From Pogona vitticeps (taxonomy: Eukaryota > Chordata > Lepidosauria > Squamata > Agamidae), in contig NC_135783.1 in NCBI RefSeq assembly GCF_051106095.1, positions 63,422,447 through 63,486,446 on the forward strand: a DNA stretch of 64,000 nucleotides, in the 5' to 3' direction. Numbering within the stretch: position 1 is the stretch's first letter; each line of letters starts with the position of its first letter. This document shows positions 33,901-42,806 of the stretch, one piece after another. The notes beneath the pieces are model-generated. The model saw nothing but the letters and a program-made list of their open reading frames with translations. It had not been told where the DNA came from and searched no databases. Both the position numbers and the translations under genes were made by a program.

Positions 33901-36900
33901 GCTGTCTTTGTCTGTGTGATTCAACTGGACTGGGACAAAATTCTGCTAATTTACACCAACAGGCACTCTTGCAGCTTTCCCAGGAGCTGATGAAGGAGCC
34001 CTTCCCACAGCTCCAAAGAGGTGCTGGGCTCCCCTTCCAGCTGAGCCATGGCAAGGAAGGTGTCTTACTGCTTGCAAACATCAAAGATGGTCCAGGGAGA
34101 CATCTCCCCTGCCAAACCAGATCTGATTCCTCTGGATTCAGAAAAAGACACAGAAAAAACTGCTGCAATGCAAGCTTGCACCAGAGCTTATCCTAATAGC
34201 AAATGCTCTGGGGACTTCTACACAATTATTTCCACCTTTCAGTTGGAAAGAACCAATGTGGAAAAAATACCTTTTGGTGTCTGTGCTTGCTTCTAGATTT
34301 CATTGGTGCAGATAGACATTGTTTACAGGTTTTGTTCTCACTCCAATCCCCCTCCCTTGAGAAACCAGTAGCAATCCCAAATAGGCGACATTGAATTCCT
34401 TGCCCCTGCTTCCCTGGCTACCAAAGTGTCTTTAAGTGTCATTTCTCAAAAAATCACTCCAGGATGCCTGAGAAATGGATTTTAAATTCATTTCGTCCTC
34501 TAGCAAGCAAAAACCTAGTCTTTTGTTCTCCAGTGTATAGGGGTACATGGGACTCTGAATATCATTATTGCAGATATTCAAAACTATCAAATTCAGATTT
34601 GGACATATTCAGAACTCTCTGAATAGGGCATTATTTAATGAATTACAAACATTTCTGAATCTGAATGCATATCCTTACCAAAAATTCAAATCTTCAACTC
34701 CTCTTCATTACCCAAATGTTATGAAATAATTATAACCAGACAACAGGTATTTAATTGGTTTTCTTATATCTAATTGTTGGCATTGATTGGATGAATAGTG
34801 TTTTTATATTCAAACTTATGTGAGTTAAATGATTAGTATGGACAGAAAAATGGAGACCTTACTTTGACCTTCCATTAAAGCTTTGAAAAAATCTCCAAAT
34901 GTGTCATAAGATGGACATGGAGAAAAGGTATTAGAGAAATGGAAAAAAGATGCAGCAACATCTTTAGGATTTCGGATCAGATTCACTATCTGAAAAAGAA
35001 GCATATAAAAATGAATTTAAAAGGATGAAATTGTACTCTATGCACTGCATGTTATTGTTGCACACTTATGCACAAAGACTTAAATCACAGGAAAAGTTAT
35101 TTAAGTCTTTGTAACACATATCTGAAGATACAGTGGACCCTGTACTTATGGAATTAATCTGTATTGGAATGGTGTCTGCAGGTCGAAAAGTCTGTAGGTC
35201 GAGTCTCCATTGACCTACAATGCATTGAAAACTGATTAATCCCGTAACCGGCCGTTTTTGTTTCATTTTTGTTCCATTTCGTGTTTTTTTTTTCTGGTCT
35301 GTAGGTCGATTCTCTGGCTGCAAGTCAAACCTAAATTTTGTGGCCAGAGAAGTCTGTAACTCGAAAAGTCTGTAAGTTGAGCCGTCTGTAAGTCAAGGGT
35401 CCACTGTAGATGCAAAGGACACAAGTAATGCATATTTACTTTCAGAATGAGGCTTTATAACATCACCTTATGGTTCAGCTATCACTTTGCAACTACAAAT
35501 GTGAGCTATTGTTGTAAAAGAATTTCTTATGCAGTGCAAGTTGGACTTAGCCAAGGGCGTAGCGGACAGAGGGATCCCACTTATTTGGCTACGAATATCT
35601 TGGGTTACAATCATTTAAGTTGATATTGTGTTAGCTCAATGGAATACTATCCTAAAATTAATTAATTTAATGAAGTAACAGCAGCATATACCGGCTGTGT
35701 GACTGAACCACACTGTTATCTTGCATGTCAAACTATAAATTAATAAATGGGCAATAAACAAGTGTCAATAGTTCTGGTACAAAAAAAAGATGATGGTTCA
35801 CAGCTATTCTCTACTTAATCACGATCTTATGGTCATGTTTTACCAAACGTGATTTTCAGCGCAGATTGTTCAGAGCTATTTATTTGTGCCAAAATCCAAA
35901 TGTTTACTCACTTTGGCTTTGTTCTTGAAGACAGAAACTGGAAGCTTATCGGCACGAAGATGAGTAAACATCACTCTTCTGGACGGATAACCATTCATCC
36001 TCTTTCAAAGCATGAAATGGAAGGTACATAGTTTAGCCCAGACCCCACTTAAAATTGCATAATTACATTTTATTTAGTAAGTAAGTAAGTTCATGTGGAC
36101 TCTTTATAACATGCAGATAGCTAGCCAGTTTGTCAATGTGTAGAGGGAGTTTTAATTTTACAGTAAAGGTGAACAAACTTTATGGGCTGCCCCATGTGGA
36201 CTGCAAGAATAACAAACCGGTTCTGAAGGAAATCAACCCTGAGTGCTCACTGGAAGGACAGATCCTGAAGCTGAGGCTCCAATACTTTGGCCATCTCATG
36301 AGAAGACTCCCTGTAAAAGACCCTGATGTTGGGAAAGTGTGAAGGCAGGAGGAGAATGGGATGACAGAGGATAGGATGGTTGGACAGTATCACCGAAGCT
36401 ACCAATGTGAATTTGACCCAACTCCGGGAGGCAGTGGAAGACAGGAAGGCCTGACGTGCTCTGGTCCATGGTATCACGATAAGTTGGACACAACTTAATG
36501 ACTAAACAACAACAACGAATATATTAATCAATATTTTTGTCACCAGATGCAAAGTATAAACACTTGGGACATTCTCCCTCCCTTCCTCTGCATGTTTGTG
36601 TGCATATGTATTTGCTGCAATTTCTGAGACTTGCTCTAAGGGGAAACTGTAGTATCTGTCTCATGAAGATAATTGTAACCTTGTCTAGCTATGAAACAAA
36701 AAGTGTCAGAGTGCCAAGTGGCTACACATTATGAAACAAACCATGGCCAATTATAGAGTGTGACTACGTAATCAAATACCAGAAGATTTGCTCCACTTAT
36801 AACATGAGCAAATTCAAAGCACTTTTTATTGACTGCATAATGCAAATGCTGATTTGAATTAGTCCCAATACTTTTTGCTTGGGGGTTACGGGAGACGTAG

Positions 36901-39900
36901 TCTGAAAAATGACTTTTTTCCAAGATCCGATCATGATGCATCTTACTGGTCCTATGGAAAAATCAGGTTCCATTTTTGTCTTCCACAGGTTTTGGGGAGC
37001 TTAGTTAGGTGCTACCAGAATAAAGTAAGAGCTAGGAAAAAAAAGTGGAGAACAAGGAGGAGGAGGAGAAGAAAATTTTAGAAGCTTCTGCTTATTAGTA
37101 TTAGGATTTTTGTGTGTAGCTGCTGTTTTTACATGGTAGTGATCAGTGAAAGGGAAGAAGGATTGAAGTGCAAAGAAAAGTGCATTGGTGTGCGTAAGCA
37201 CAATTCTGTGTGTGAGAAAACCCTTTGGATTTCCGTTCACCTGATACTTTTCGATATCTCCAATTTCAAGGTAGGGAAATTCTGCCAGTAGGAGCTCTTC
37301 ATTCAGCTTGTGCGGTTCGTGTTTCTTTGCAGATGTTATCACTAAATCTGTCACAATCTGACCAACCCAGTTGGTACCTAGGAAAGAGACGCAGATGCAG
37401 GAAAAAATGCTGTGTACATTTCATATCAGTTTGCAAATAATGCGGGTCACATCACGTTATCTGCAAACTTTAGCATTTGTACCATCAATTGAAATGTGAC
37501 TTTTTAAAAATAATATAGTTTGCCCAAAAGTAATAGATGTTACTTTTTGGTGTATTACATGGCCACTGGCTTTTGAAAATTGTAATTTAAAAATTTGCCC
37601 CCAAAATTCTTATTTTGCCAAACACATTTCTTTATGAATGTATAGGAAATTACTCTGTCAACCCCAGTGGGCCATCCATCTCTTCCCCACACTCCACTGA
37701 GAACTTCATGGATACTCCAGCAGAGGAAGAAGTCACTGGTTGGTTGAGATGGAGGGAGCCAAGGATAAAGGTAGAAGAGGAGGAGGAGGAGGAGGAGGAA
37801 AGAAACACAATAGCTTTATTTGGTTGGTTGATATATTTTTGTTCTTTATGCAATTTATATACCACCCCACTTAGTGGTAACCTACTGCCCTGAGTGGTGA
37901 GCAAAGAAAGGAAAACATAAACTTCAGTCTCATGGATAGTAATATACGTATATTAATAATACAATATAAGAAACAAAAAAGAAATCATTTGGCAATGTCT
38001 AGAGATAGATCTGAAATTATTTCAAAGGTAGTATGTTTTTAAAGGCTTCTTTGTAGAGTTCTGCCTTCACAAGGTTTCTAAAAATACTGAGGGAGGTGGC
38101 CAGATGCACCTCCCATCAAAGAGCATGTCATAGTGATGGGCCACCACCAAGAAGCTCTGCTGCCGATTGACGTTATTTTGACTTTTCTCGTTGTGTCAAC
38201 TCTAAGAAGCAAGGTGTGGGTGGAACAAGTGAATTGGGAAGCTGTTCTTTCAGAGAGATTCTCCAACAAGTATCGAGGTCCCAAACCATTCAGGGCTTTG
38301 TACGTCAAGACCGATGCCTTGAATTTGCCATGGAAACTAACAGGGAGCCAGTGTATGTGAGGTATGATTGAATTTACCTGTTCTGGAAATCAGCCTGTTT
38401 GCCATAATTTGGACTTGTTAAAATTTCTATACCATCTTAAAGGGCAGCACCACATAGAGAGCATTTTAGTAATAGATAGAGACTTCCTGTCCAGACAGGG
38501 ACACTACTGAGCAATCTGCCTAAAATGGAAGAAGGCAACTCTGGTCACAGCAGATATCTGTTGTGCTAGCAAGAGTGCTGAATCAAGTAGCATTCCCAAA
38601 TTGTGAATCTGGACTTTTAGAGGTACAGCGGTGCGTCGCTAGACAGTTACTTCGCATGACAGTTTTTTTGCTAGACATTGACTTTTTGCAATTGCTATAG
38701 TGATTCGCAAAACAGTGATTCCTATGGAGGAATTTCTCTGGACAATGTTTGGTCCCTGCTTCGCAAACCGATTTTTGTTAGATGATGATTTTTACAGCTC
38801 CCTCCGCACTCGCAAAACAGGTGTTTTCGGGACCTAAGCTTCGCAAGACAGCAATTTAAACAGCTGATTGGTTCACAAAGCAGCTTTTCTATGGCTGATC
38901 TTCGCTAGAAAATGACGATTTTTCCCCATTGGAACTCATTAAACAGGTTTCAGTGCATTCCAATGTGTTTCCTTCTTTTGTTTTATTTTGTACAGCTCCA
39001 TAAATTCAGGTCAAAATGTCTTGGGCAATTTTAAATTGAAATAAAGGGAGATTTATTTTCCTACATCCCGAGACTGCAGTTTCTCCTTCAGAATCAGCCT
39101 CATTGAAAGGTGTCAGGCGGTTGGAACCAGTGCCTAAAATGTGGCATCAGCTTTGGACTTTGGACAATGGGACGCTCAGCCTCAGAGACAGACACTGCGG
39201 AACGGGGGGAGGGGGAGGGAGGAACTAAGTCCCCATGTGGACAAAGGACGGGGGGGGGTCAAAGTGAAGGGCCCAAGAATGTACCCTGACTGCAGCTCCA
39301 ATAAAGTATTGTTCCATTAAGTCTTGGAGTCCATGAAGCTTATGCCCAAGGAGATCTTCCAGGCCACCCCATCCCTCAGCAAGGGTGGTGGTCACCATGA
39401 ATGTTTGAAAGTATGAAATTAATTATTAATTATAAATTGGATTATGAAAGACCTATTAAGCATTTGAATTTGCAATTTAGCTTTGTATCATCAACATTGT
39501 GGAGAGAAAAAGTCAGGAGTAAAATAAAATAAATATTGGGTGTTCAAAAGATCTTACTTTGTTCATACTTTTTCTTGCTTCACACGACTGAAGGTTATGA
39601 ATTATTGCCTTTATCCAACTTGTCTCATATTATTCTAATTTGTACTCTCCCCATTACTTTGATTGCACCCATTGTTGCAGGTCCAGAATTGTACATTTGT
39701 TTTTATGTGTACATAACTCACCAGATTTGCAAAATCCAGCTAAAATCACATCATCACTTCTTGCTTCAAATGACTCAAGAGCTTTGAAGACTTCTGGGCT
39801 ACAAAGAGCCGTAGGATATACAACTCCATCATAAGTAAATAGCATTTCTCCTCTGGTCATTTTTTCACCTTCTTCCATTGCCTTTTCCAGAATCTCAATG

Positions 39901-39923
39901 AACTTCTTTCTAACGTGTGTCAT
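26568..39923 (-). CDS. Gene A: SULT6B1-like cytosolic sulfotransferase, complete seven-exon gene
   Basis: Exons: 39722-39923, 37241-37377, 35912-36001, 34863-34989, 30089-30183, 28698-28854, 26568-26698. The sum is 939 nt, 312 residues plus stop; every junction has GT/AG and phases join without a break. The enzyme should transfer sulfonate from PAPS to a small acceptor in the cytosol; the acceptor cannot be read from sequence. Motifs: PAPS 5'-phosphosulfate loop CKSGTNW (66-71), catalytic histidine in FTHL (H127), 3'-phosphate-binding RNPKD (149-153), and RKGGVSDWK (268-276). Exons 4 and 5 have the 127- and 95-nt sizes typical of SULT genes, and the length fits SULT6B1 (about 300). Start: MTHVRKKFIEILEKAMEEG, with A at -3. 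Intron 4 (30184-34862) holds the duplication edge. Subfamily assignment is from remembered human SULT6B1. Confidence 0.92.
27165..27350 (+). mobile_element. tRNA-derived SINE
   Basis: Box B-like GAGTTCAATTCTCC at about 27178, then CCTGTGTGACCTTGGGTAAG, GATAAACCAGTTCCAAATAT and GGGTTGCCACCAGTTGGAAT CAATGGCA. The same family occurs on the minus strand at 29515-29740. In gene A intron 6, antisense. Confidence 0.7.
27354..27547 (-). mobile_element. Penelope-like relic insertion with a hammerhead ribozyme core
   Basis: A fragment of about 165 bp flanked by 15-bp direct repeats ATTATATACAATACA (27354-27368 and 27533-27547). The second duplication copy has only the empty site. Its ends are an inverted repeat (GGTTGTTCTGGGTTTTTTGG and its complement). 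The minus strand at 27493-27459 reads CTGAAGA, stem II GCCAG/CTGGC, GAAAC, then ATC, the conserved core of the hammerhead ribozymes known in Penelope-like elements. Confidence 0.75.
27459..27493 (-). ncRNA. Hammerhead ribozyme-like motif
   Basis: CUGAAGA matches the CUGANGA box. GCCAG and CUGGC can pair as stem II, GAAA follows, and AUC fits the NUH cleavage triplet. Activity is not tested; stem III is very short, as in other Penelope-type hammerheads. Confidence 0.6.
28302..28368. repeat. (AACAAT)n/(AATAAG)n simple repeat
   Basis: AACAATAACAACAAC leads into about six perfect units of AATAAG. It is identical in the second copy (58871-58937). Confidence 0.9.
28520..28598 (+). mobile_element. 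CR1 LINE 3' end
   Basis: GGTTGGACTCTGTGGCCTTA, CAGGCCCCTTCCAACTCAGT and TATTCTATGATTCTTCGATT match the CR1 3' terminus, including the ATTCTATG-type octamer. Only the last 80 bases are present. Confidence 0.8.
28698..28854 (-). CDS. Gene A exon 6
   Basis: 157 nt, begins NTALGAEKIATFLELNLSKE, ends in FGDVLFRK plus one base. Donor GTAAGT at 28692-28697, acceptor CAG at 28855-28857. It carries the RK of RKGGVSDWK. The exon at 59267-59423 is identical. Confidence 0.93.
29515..29740 (-). mobile_element. tRNA-derived SINE, minus orientation
   Basis: Plus-strand text GCCATCAAATCAATTCCAAC, TTATGGTAACCC, CCTGAAATGGTTTACCATGC, CCAAGGTTACACAGGCTGGC and GGAGAATCAAACTCTCAATC is the reverse of a common squamate tRNA SINE with box B near 29690. 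In gene A intron 5, in the same orientation as the gene. Confidence 0.75.
30089..30183 (-). CDS. Gene A exon 5
   Basis: 95 nt, the standard SULT exon size. After the split codon it reads PWGSYMEYLCVWNKYIDYEN and ends PITYEELKE. Acceptor TAG at 30184-30186, donor GTACAG at 30083-30088. PWGSY aligns with the conserved SWG(R/S)YF region of SULTs. Confidence 0.93.
30921..31090 (-). repeat. (AAAT)n/(AATG)n array at the end of a minus-strand LINE/SINE tail
   Basis: TTTA and TTCA units (30921-31024) abut CCCCGCCTATCTGATCATAT, ATTGACCACTCTAGGCGGCT, the reverse of a GCCGCCTAGAGTGG...GGCGGGG tail typical of reptilian LINE/SINE 3' ends. The array is 28 bases shorter in the second copy. Confidence 0.75.
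31100..32340 (+). mobile_element. L1 LINE remains (ORF1-like)
   Basis: Frames at about 31255-31375 (MTQQGQFWEETKSTLQAILE then coiled-coil residues) and 31497-31718 (KNSMEDLLKIDQVFKDLLEM) are lysine/glutamate-rich coiled-coil stretches like lizard L1 ORF1. Interrupted by stops; no RT domain beside it. L1 assignment is moderate. Confidence 0.55.
32341..32490 (+). mobile_element. LINE/SINE 3' tail ending in (AAAT)n
   Basis: TTTTATCTATGTAACCCAAG, TAGACATGGTCTAGAGGGGC, GGGGCAAAAATCCAATAAAT matches the worn GGGCGGGGTATAAATCCAATAAATAAA ending of reptilian LINE/SINE tails (two overlapping pieces read together). Present in both copies. Confidence 0.55.
32975..33700 (-). mobile_element. Decayed gypsy integrase fossil
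   Basis: The minus strand resembles a Ty3/gypsy integrase core region (VGP...KS..GH and IIDYAT-like residues near 33450-33540). It is broken many times and old. It starts right beside the right edge of duplication copy 1 and is not part of the duplication. It lies in gene A intron 4. The minus-strand frame at 33416-33697 overlaps it but reads nothing coherent. Confidence 0.5.
33705..33955 (+). mobile_element. LTR-like fossil
   Basis: GATGCAATGTCCTCATTGAT, TTGGCTATATGTAAATGTGC, GCTGGTTTGTACTGCTAAAA and ATATTGTAAATATACTTTGT parallel the solo LTR at 17017-17431. Edges are not clear and the orientation is opposite to the integrase fossil beside it, so the two may come from different insertions. 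Confidence 0.4.
33956..34862. other. Gene A intron 4, unassigned
   Basis: Contains short open frames on both strands with no similarity I recognise; part of it may be more of the LTR-element fossil. Confidence 0.35.
34863..34989 (-). CDS. Gene A exon 4
   Basis: 127 nt, the classic SULT exon size. Reads IVNLIRNPKDVAASFFHFSN and ends FFKALMEGQ plus one base. Acceptor CAG at 34990-34992, donor GTAAGG at 34857-34862. RNPKDVAASFFHF is the 3'-phosphate-binding motif for PAPS. Confidence 0.93.
35131..35406. mobile_element. Tigger-like non-autonomous DNA transposon (276 bp)
   Basis: Starts CAGTGGACCCTGTACTTATG and ends CTGTAAGTCAAGGGTCCACTG-type, giving imperfect terminal inverted repeats of about 20 bp. 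TA lies on both sides (35129-35130 and 35407-35408). The ends resemble pogo/Tigger elements. No coding capacity. In gene A intron 3. Confidence 0.85.
35912..36001 (-). CDS. Gene A exon 3
   Basis: 90 nt, phase 0 at both ends. Reads RMNGYPSRRVMFTHLRADKL then PVSVFKNKAK. Acceptor AAG at 36002-36004, donor GTGAGT at 35906-35911. H127 in FTHL is the expected catalytic base. Confidence 0.93.
36190..36515 (+). mobile_element. BovB (RTE) LINE 3' end, 5'-truncated
   Basis: KEINPECSLEGQILKLRLQY then FGHLMRR at 36229-36303, followed after frame changes by the BovB 3' end (GTTGGACACAACTTAATGAC then TAAACAACAACAA). In gene A intron 2. Confidence 0.88.
37241..37377 (-). CDS. Gene A exon 2
   Basis: 137 nt. 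Reads TNWVGQIVTDLVITSAKKHE and ends AEFPYLEIGDIEKYQ. Acceptor TAG at 37378-37380, donor GTGAAC at 37235-37240. It completes the SGTNW PAPS loop. Confidence 0.93.
37760..37960 (-). repeat. (GGA)n run and a minus-strand LINE/SINE tail
   Basis: About eight GGA units at 37776-37799, then TTTATATACCACCCCACTTA GTGG...CCCTGAGTGGTGAGCAAAG, the reverse of a reptilian LINE/SINE 3' tail. In gene A intron 1. Confidence 0.5.
38040..38400 (-). mobile_element. L2-like LINE, C-terminal fragment
   Basis: On the minus strand LTYKALNGLGPRYLLENLSE (about 38310-38250) is the conserved C-terminal L2/CR1 motif; further residues are worn but open to 38078. In gene A intron 1. Confidence 0.65.
38626..38975 (+). mobile_element. 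Tigger-like DNA transposon, 5' part
   Basis: TA followed by CAGCGGTGCGTCGCTAGACA, then repeated TTCGC(A/T)A(G/A)AC modules and ATTCCTATGGAGGAATTTC, TTCAGTGCATTCCAATG. This resembles a squamate/turtle Tigger-type family. The 3' terminal repeat is not found, so it is truncated. Confidence 0.6.
39722..39923 (-). CDS. Gene A exon 1 (start codon)
   Basis: 202 nt: 67 codons plus one base. Begins MTHVRKKFIEILEKAMEEGE and ends DDVILAGFCKSG. Donor GTGAGT at 39716-39721. FEARSDDVILAGFCKSG leads into the PAPS loop. The ATG at 39921-39923 has A at -3 and is the first in-frame Met. Confidence 0.93.
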
Positions 39924-40552
39924 TCTTTAAAATTCTTCTCTTTGCTCTCTTTTCTGGAGATGAAGTGATTCTGTGAAAAAACATTTTCAAGACATGGTTT
40001 GTTTTAAAATATATTACTTTTATTATTCCTTATTAAAACAATTATTTATTTATTTACTTAACCAAGTCATTTTTATATTGCATTTTCTGGTGATATCATA
40101 CAGGTTTTTTTTAACCTAAAATATATCTTTTTGGTAAAATTTGTCTTCTTAAATACTACATACATTTGTTCAATAAATGTCAGTCCGTGTGCATCTGTCT
40201 ATGTGTCTGTAGCATTTACAGTCTTCTGTTCAAAGCAACCCCTTCCTAAAGTAGCTAAGATCATGAAAGCCATCAATTAATTTTTAAGTACAGATAAAAC
40301 ATTCCAAATACAAAAACTAAAAATCCAAACAAACCTGCAGTCATTCTCTACAGCATTTTAAACACGTTCATTACAACTAATGTGATGTAGCACGTTCAAA
40401 GCACACTCAAGAAAGTGCAGATTGAAACAATTAATTTTAAAAATCTGTTCAAAAACTAATAAACATGGAGCAAGGCATACACATTAACTTCAGGTGAGAA
40501 ATCTGAAGTCAAATTATGATTACCGATCCCTTCATTTCCATCAAGCCCTTAT

Positions 40553-40760
40553 ACTTACTTCAAGACTCTTTAGCTCTCTTGTAGCTCTCAGCCTGTGGGC
40601 TTGTCCTTCCCTGTGTACATCTAGACGGTAGCATCTCCTCATTTTGCAATATGTAGGTATTTTCTGGGAAGGGCATCCAAAGTACAGCATTCTCCCAAAG
40701 CAAAGGACAAAGACCCAGAAGCAGCTGTGATCAGTTGCTAGCTTCCTGGCTACCACACAC
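40553..40760 (-). other. Candidate 5' untranslated exon of gene A
   Basis: The minus strand has a near-consensus splice donor AAGTAAGTATA at about 40550-40560, and a plausible acceptor TCATCTCCAG lies just upstream of the exon 1 ATG (about 39955). A leading non-coding exon would fit SULT gene structure. No transcript evidence; the exon start is unknown. Confidence 0.3.
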
Positions 40761-41890
40761 CTTGCTTATTCAACAAGCAGAAGCATGCAGGGAGCCGCAG
40801 AAGAGTGGCTCTACCTGAACATCTGCCCACAACTGTTAATCCGCTGAAGTGTCTCTTTTTCCTGACTCTCCCCTTTATTTAATTTTTGTTTTCTCATTGA
40901 TGGCAAGATTCTTTCTTCCCCCACCTCTCTCTTACTTTACGTCACTTAATTTTGTTTATTAATCCACTTTGCTTTGCCTCCTGTCATTCAATGAGTCTAC
41001 CTGTCTAAGAGGTAGCACTAGGGTAATGTTTCTTTCCACTTCCATTAAATACCCACAAATGTTATCCCTGCAGTTGCATTATCTAAGCTCTATTACAATA
41101 ATTGTTACTAGTGTGGAAGTTGACACCAAACACAAACATTGGCAGTGTGATCGTAAAGCAGAACTATACTAGTGAGGTTGCCCACCTTTGGGATGTTTAC
41201 AGGATCTTTACATGTATACACTTTCAGAAGGCAGTGACATTGCTTTAAAAAAAACAAAGAAAAAAAACCTATTTAAATCAGGGTTTGCCTCTTTTGAGTT
41301 ACTGCAAAAAGGGCTGAATACACAACCTATTTGTAAGAGTGGATTAATTTGATGGGGAATTGTGTTTTTTTGAGTGGCAGAGAGTTATTTTATTAGTCCA
41401 CCAGAGGTCAATTTATTTTAACACAGATATGGAATCAACTGATTTCAATTCACACACCCTCATGTGAATATTCCATCTTTGTTCATTTTTAAGTGGCCAT
41501 TAGTAGTACAAGTACCTAGCATCCATCAAATCAAATTTTGACAGGTGCCCCGCCCATTTGAGGTGGGACAAAGGGGTCAAGAATCGACCCAGGCCCCTCC
41601 CACGGGTGGTGGGGCTTTAGGGGTGATGTAAGGAGTTGATGAGGTCACCATGGACCTATAGGAGGGGTCCATAGACACCGGGGTCCCCCATGACCAGAGC
41701 GTGGCCTCAGGATTGGCCCCTGAAGTGCCATGTCACTCTGCAGCACTGTAGGAAAATGGGGAGAGGTTAGAGGGGTTTGGATACAAAAGGGTTGGCTGTA
41801 GGGCATGCCGAGGCCACAGCAGTTGCTGAAATGCCACAGCAGTGATTTTTGGCAAAGCCAAAGCAGAAACTGAAAACACAAGAAACTCGG
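40761..41890. other. Intergenic, nothing recognised
   Basis: Bases 41530-41890 are GC-richer than their surroundings (GGGGTCAAGAATCGACCCAG, GGAGGGGTCCATAGACACCG) and may be part of a repeat interrupted by element 2, whose far flank (48089 on) is also GC-rich. No family is assigned. Confidence 0.4.
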
Positions 41891-42370
41891 TGTCACATAC
41901 AGCACTGATGGTACCTGTCTGTCATGGGTTTGGAGGGAAAGTTCCATCCTATGGGGAGTGGAAGGCGGGACATCAGGGGGGAGGAGCTGTACTGTATATA
42001 TATTTAGAGCTGGTGTGGAGAAGTAGAGTGGGAGTCTGTGGGGCAGACTGGGTACAACTGTTCGTCAGATAGTACATACCTGATAGGTACAGGTTTCTAT
42101 CTAGGTAGCCAGAACTGATAGGTTCAGGGTCTGTGCGTTACCTTAAAGTGTTCCATGGGAACCAATCTGTTGTATGTGTATGATTGGGACTATACCTTGT
42201 TCCAGTATCCTATTTACCTGATCCTTTTATTTACCCTGTTTGTTGTTTCAATAAACCTTGTTCTTTTGTTTATTAAAATCCATTCCTGGTCTGGGTGACT
42301 TAGTAGAGCGAATGGTTGGTGGCAGCATAACTACAGGGTGGGATACTCCAGTAGGTCTGGGGTTGCCACA
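41891..42370 (+). repeat. 5' LTR of element 2
   Basis: Starts TGTCACATACAG, ends GGTTGCCACA. TATA-like TATATATATTTAG near 41995 and AATAAA at about 42250. Clearly related to the element 1 LTR but shorter by about 64 bp. Confidence 0.92.
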
Positions 42371-42398
42371 TTGATTGGTGTCCAGCGGTGGGATACGA
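42371..42398 (+). promoter_or_regulatory. Probable tRNA-Leu primer-binding site
   Basis: TGGTGTCCAGCGGTGGGATA begins five bases after the LTR and matches the complement of a tRNA-Leu 3' end (TGGTGTCAGAAGTGGGAT) closely apart from one or two bases. Inference from remembered tRNA-Leu sequence. Confidence 0.55.
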
Positions 42399-42806
42399 CT
42401 GGTCCAGTTGTCCAGTGGTCCAGCAAAGCCTTGGCAAGTGTGCCCAGAGCAAGGGGGGTCTAGTCAGGGAAAATCTGAGGGCGCGTAGGTAATCTTCTAG
42501 GCTTACCTCACGGGGAGGTAGGCTAGTGGAAGAACGTGCAAACTCAGATTGGGGGACTAGATTAGGGAGCTCTGAGGCAACCCGTGTGGCGGGAAAGGGC
42601 TGAGGCAAAGCTGCGTGAAGTAACAGTGATCTAGCCTGTCTGCTGAGAGGCCTAGCAGAGGGGGTGGATTCTACCTGGCAACAGTTGCAAGTGGGTGCTG
42701 GAGGAACAGCAGCAGTCTATAGAAGGCTGTTTTTGAGGCAAAAGGAAAAAAGTCGTCGTTTTATTTTGAGGCGTGACTTTTGAAGGCAGCCTGTTCTGGG
42801 GGGATT

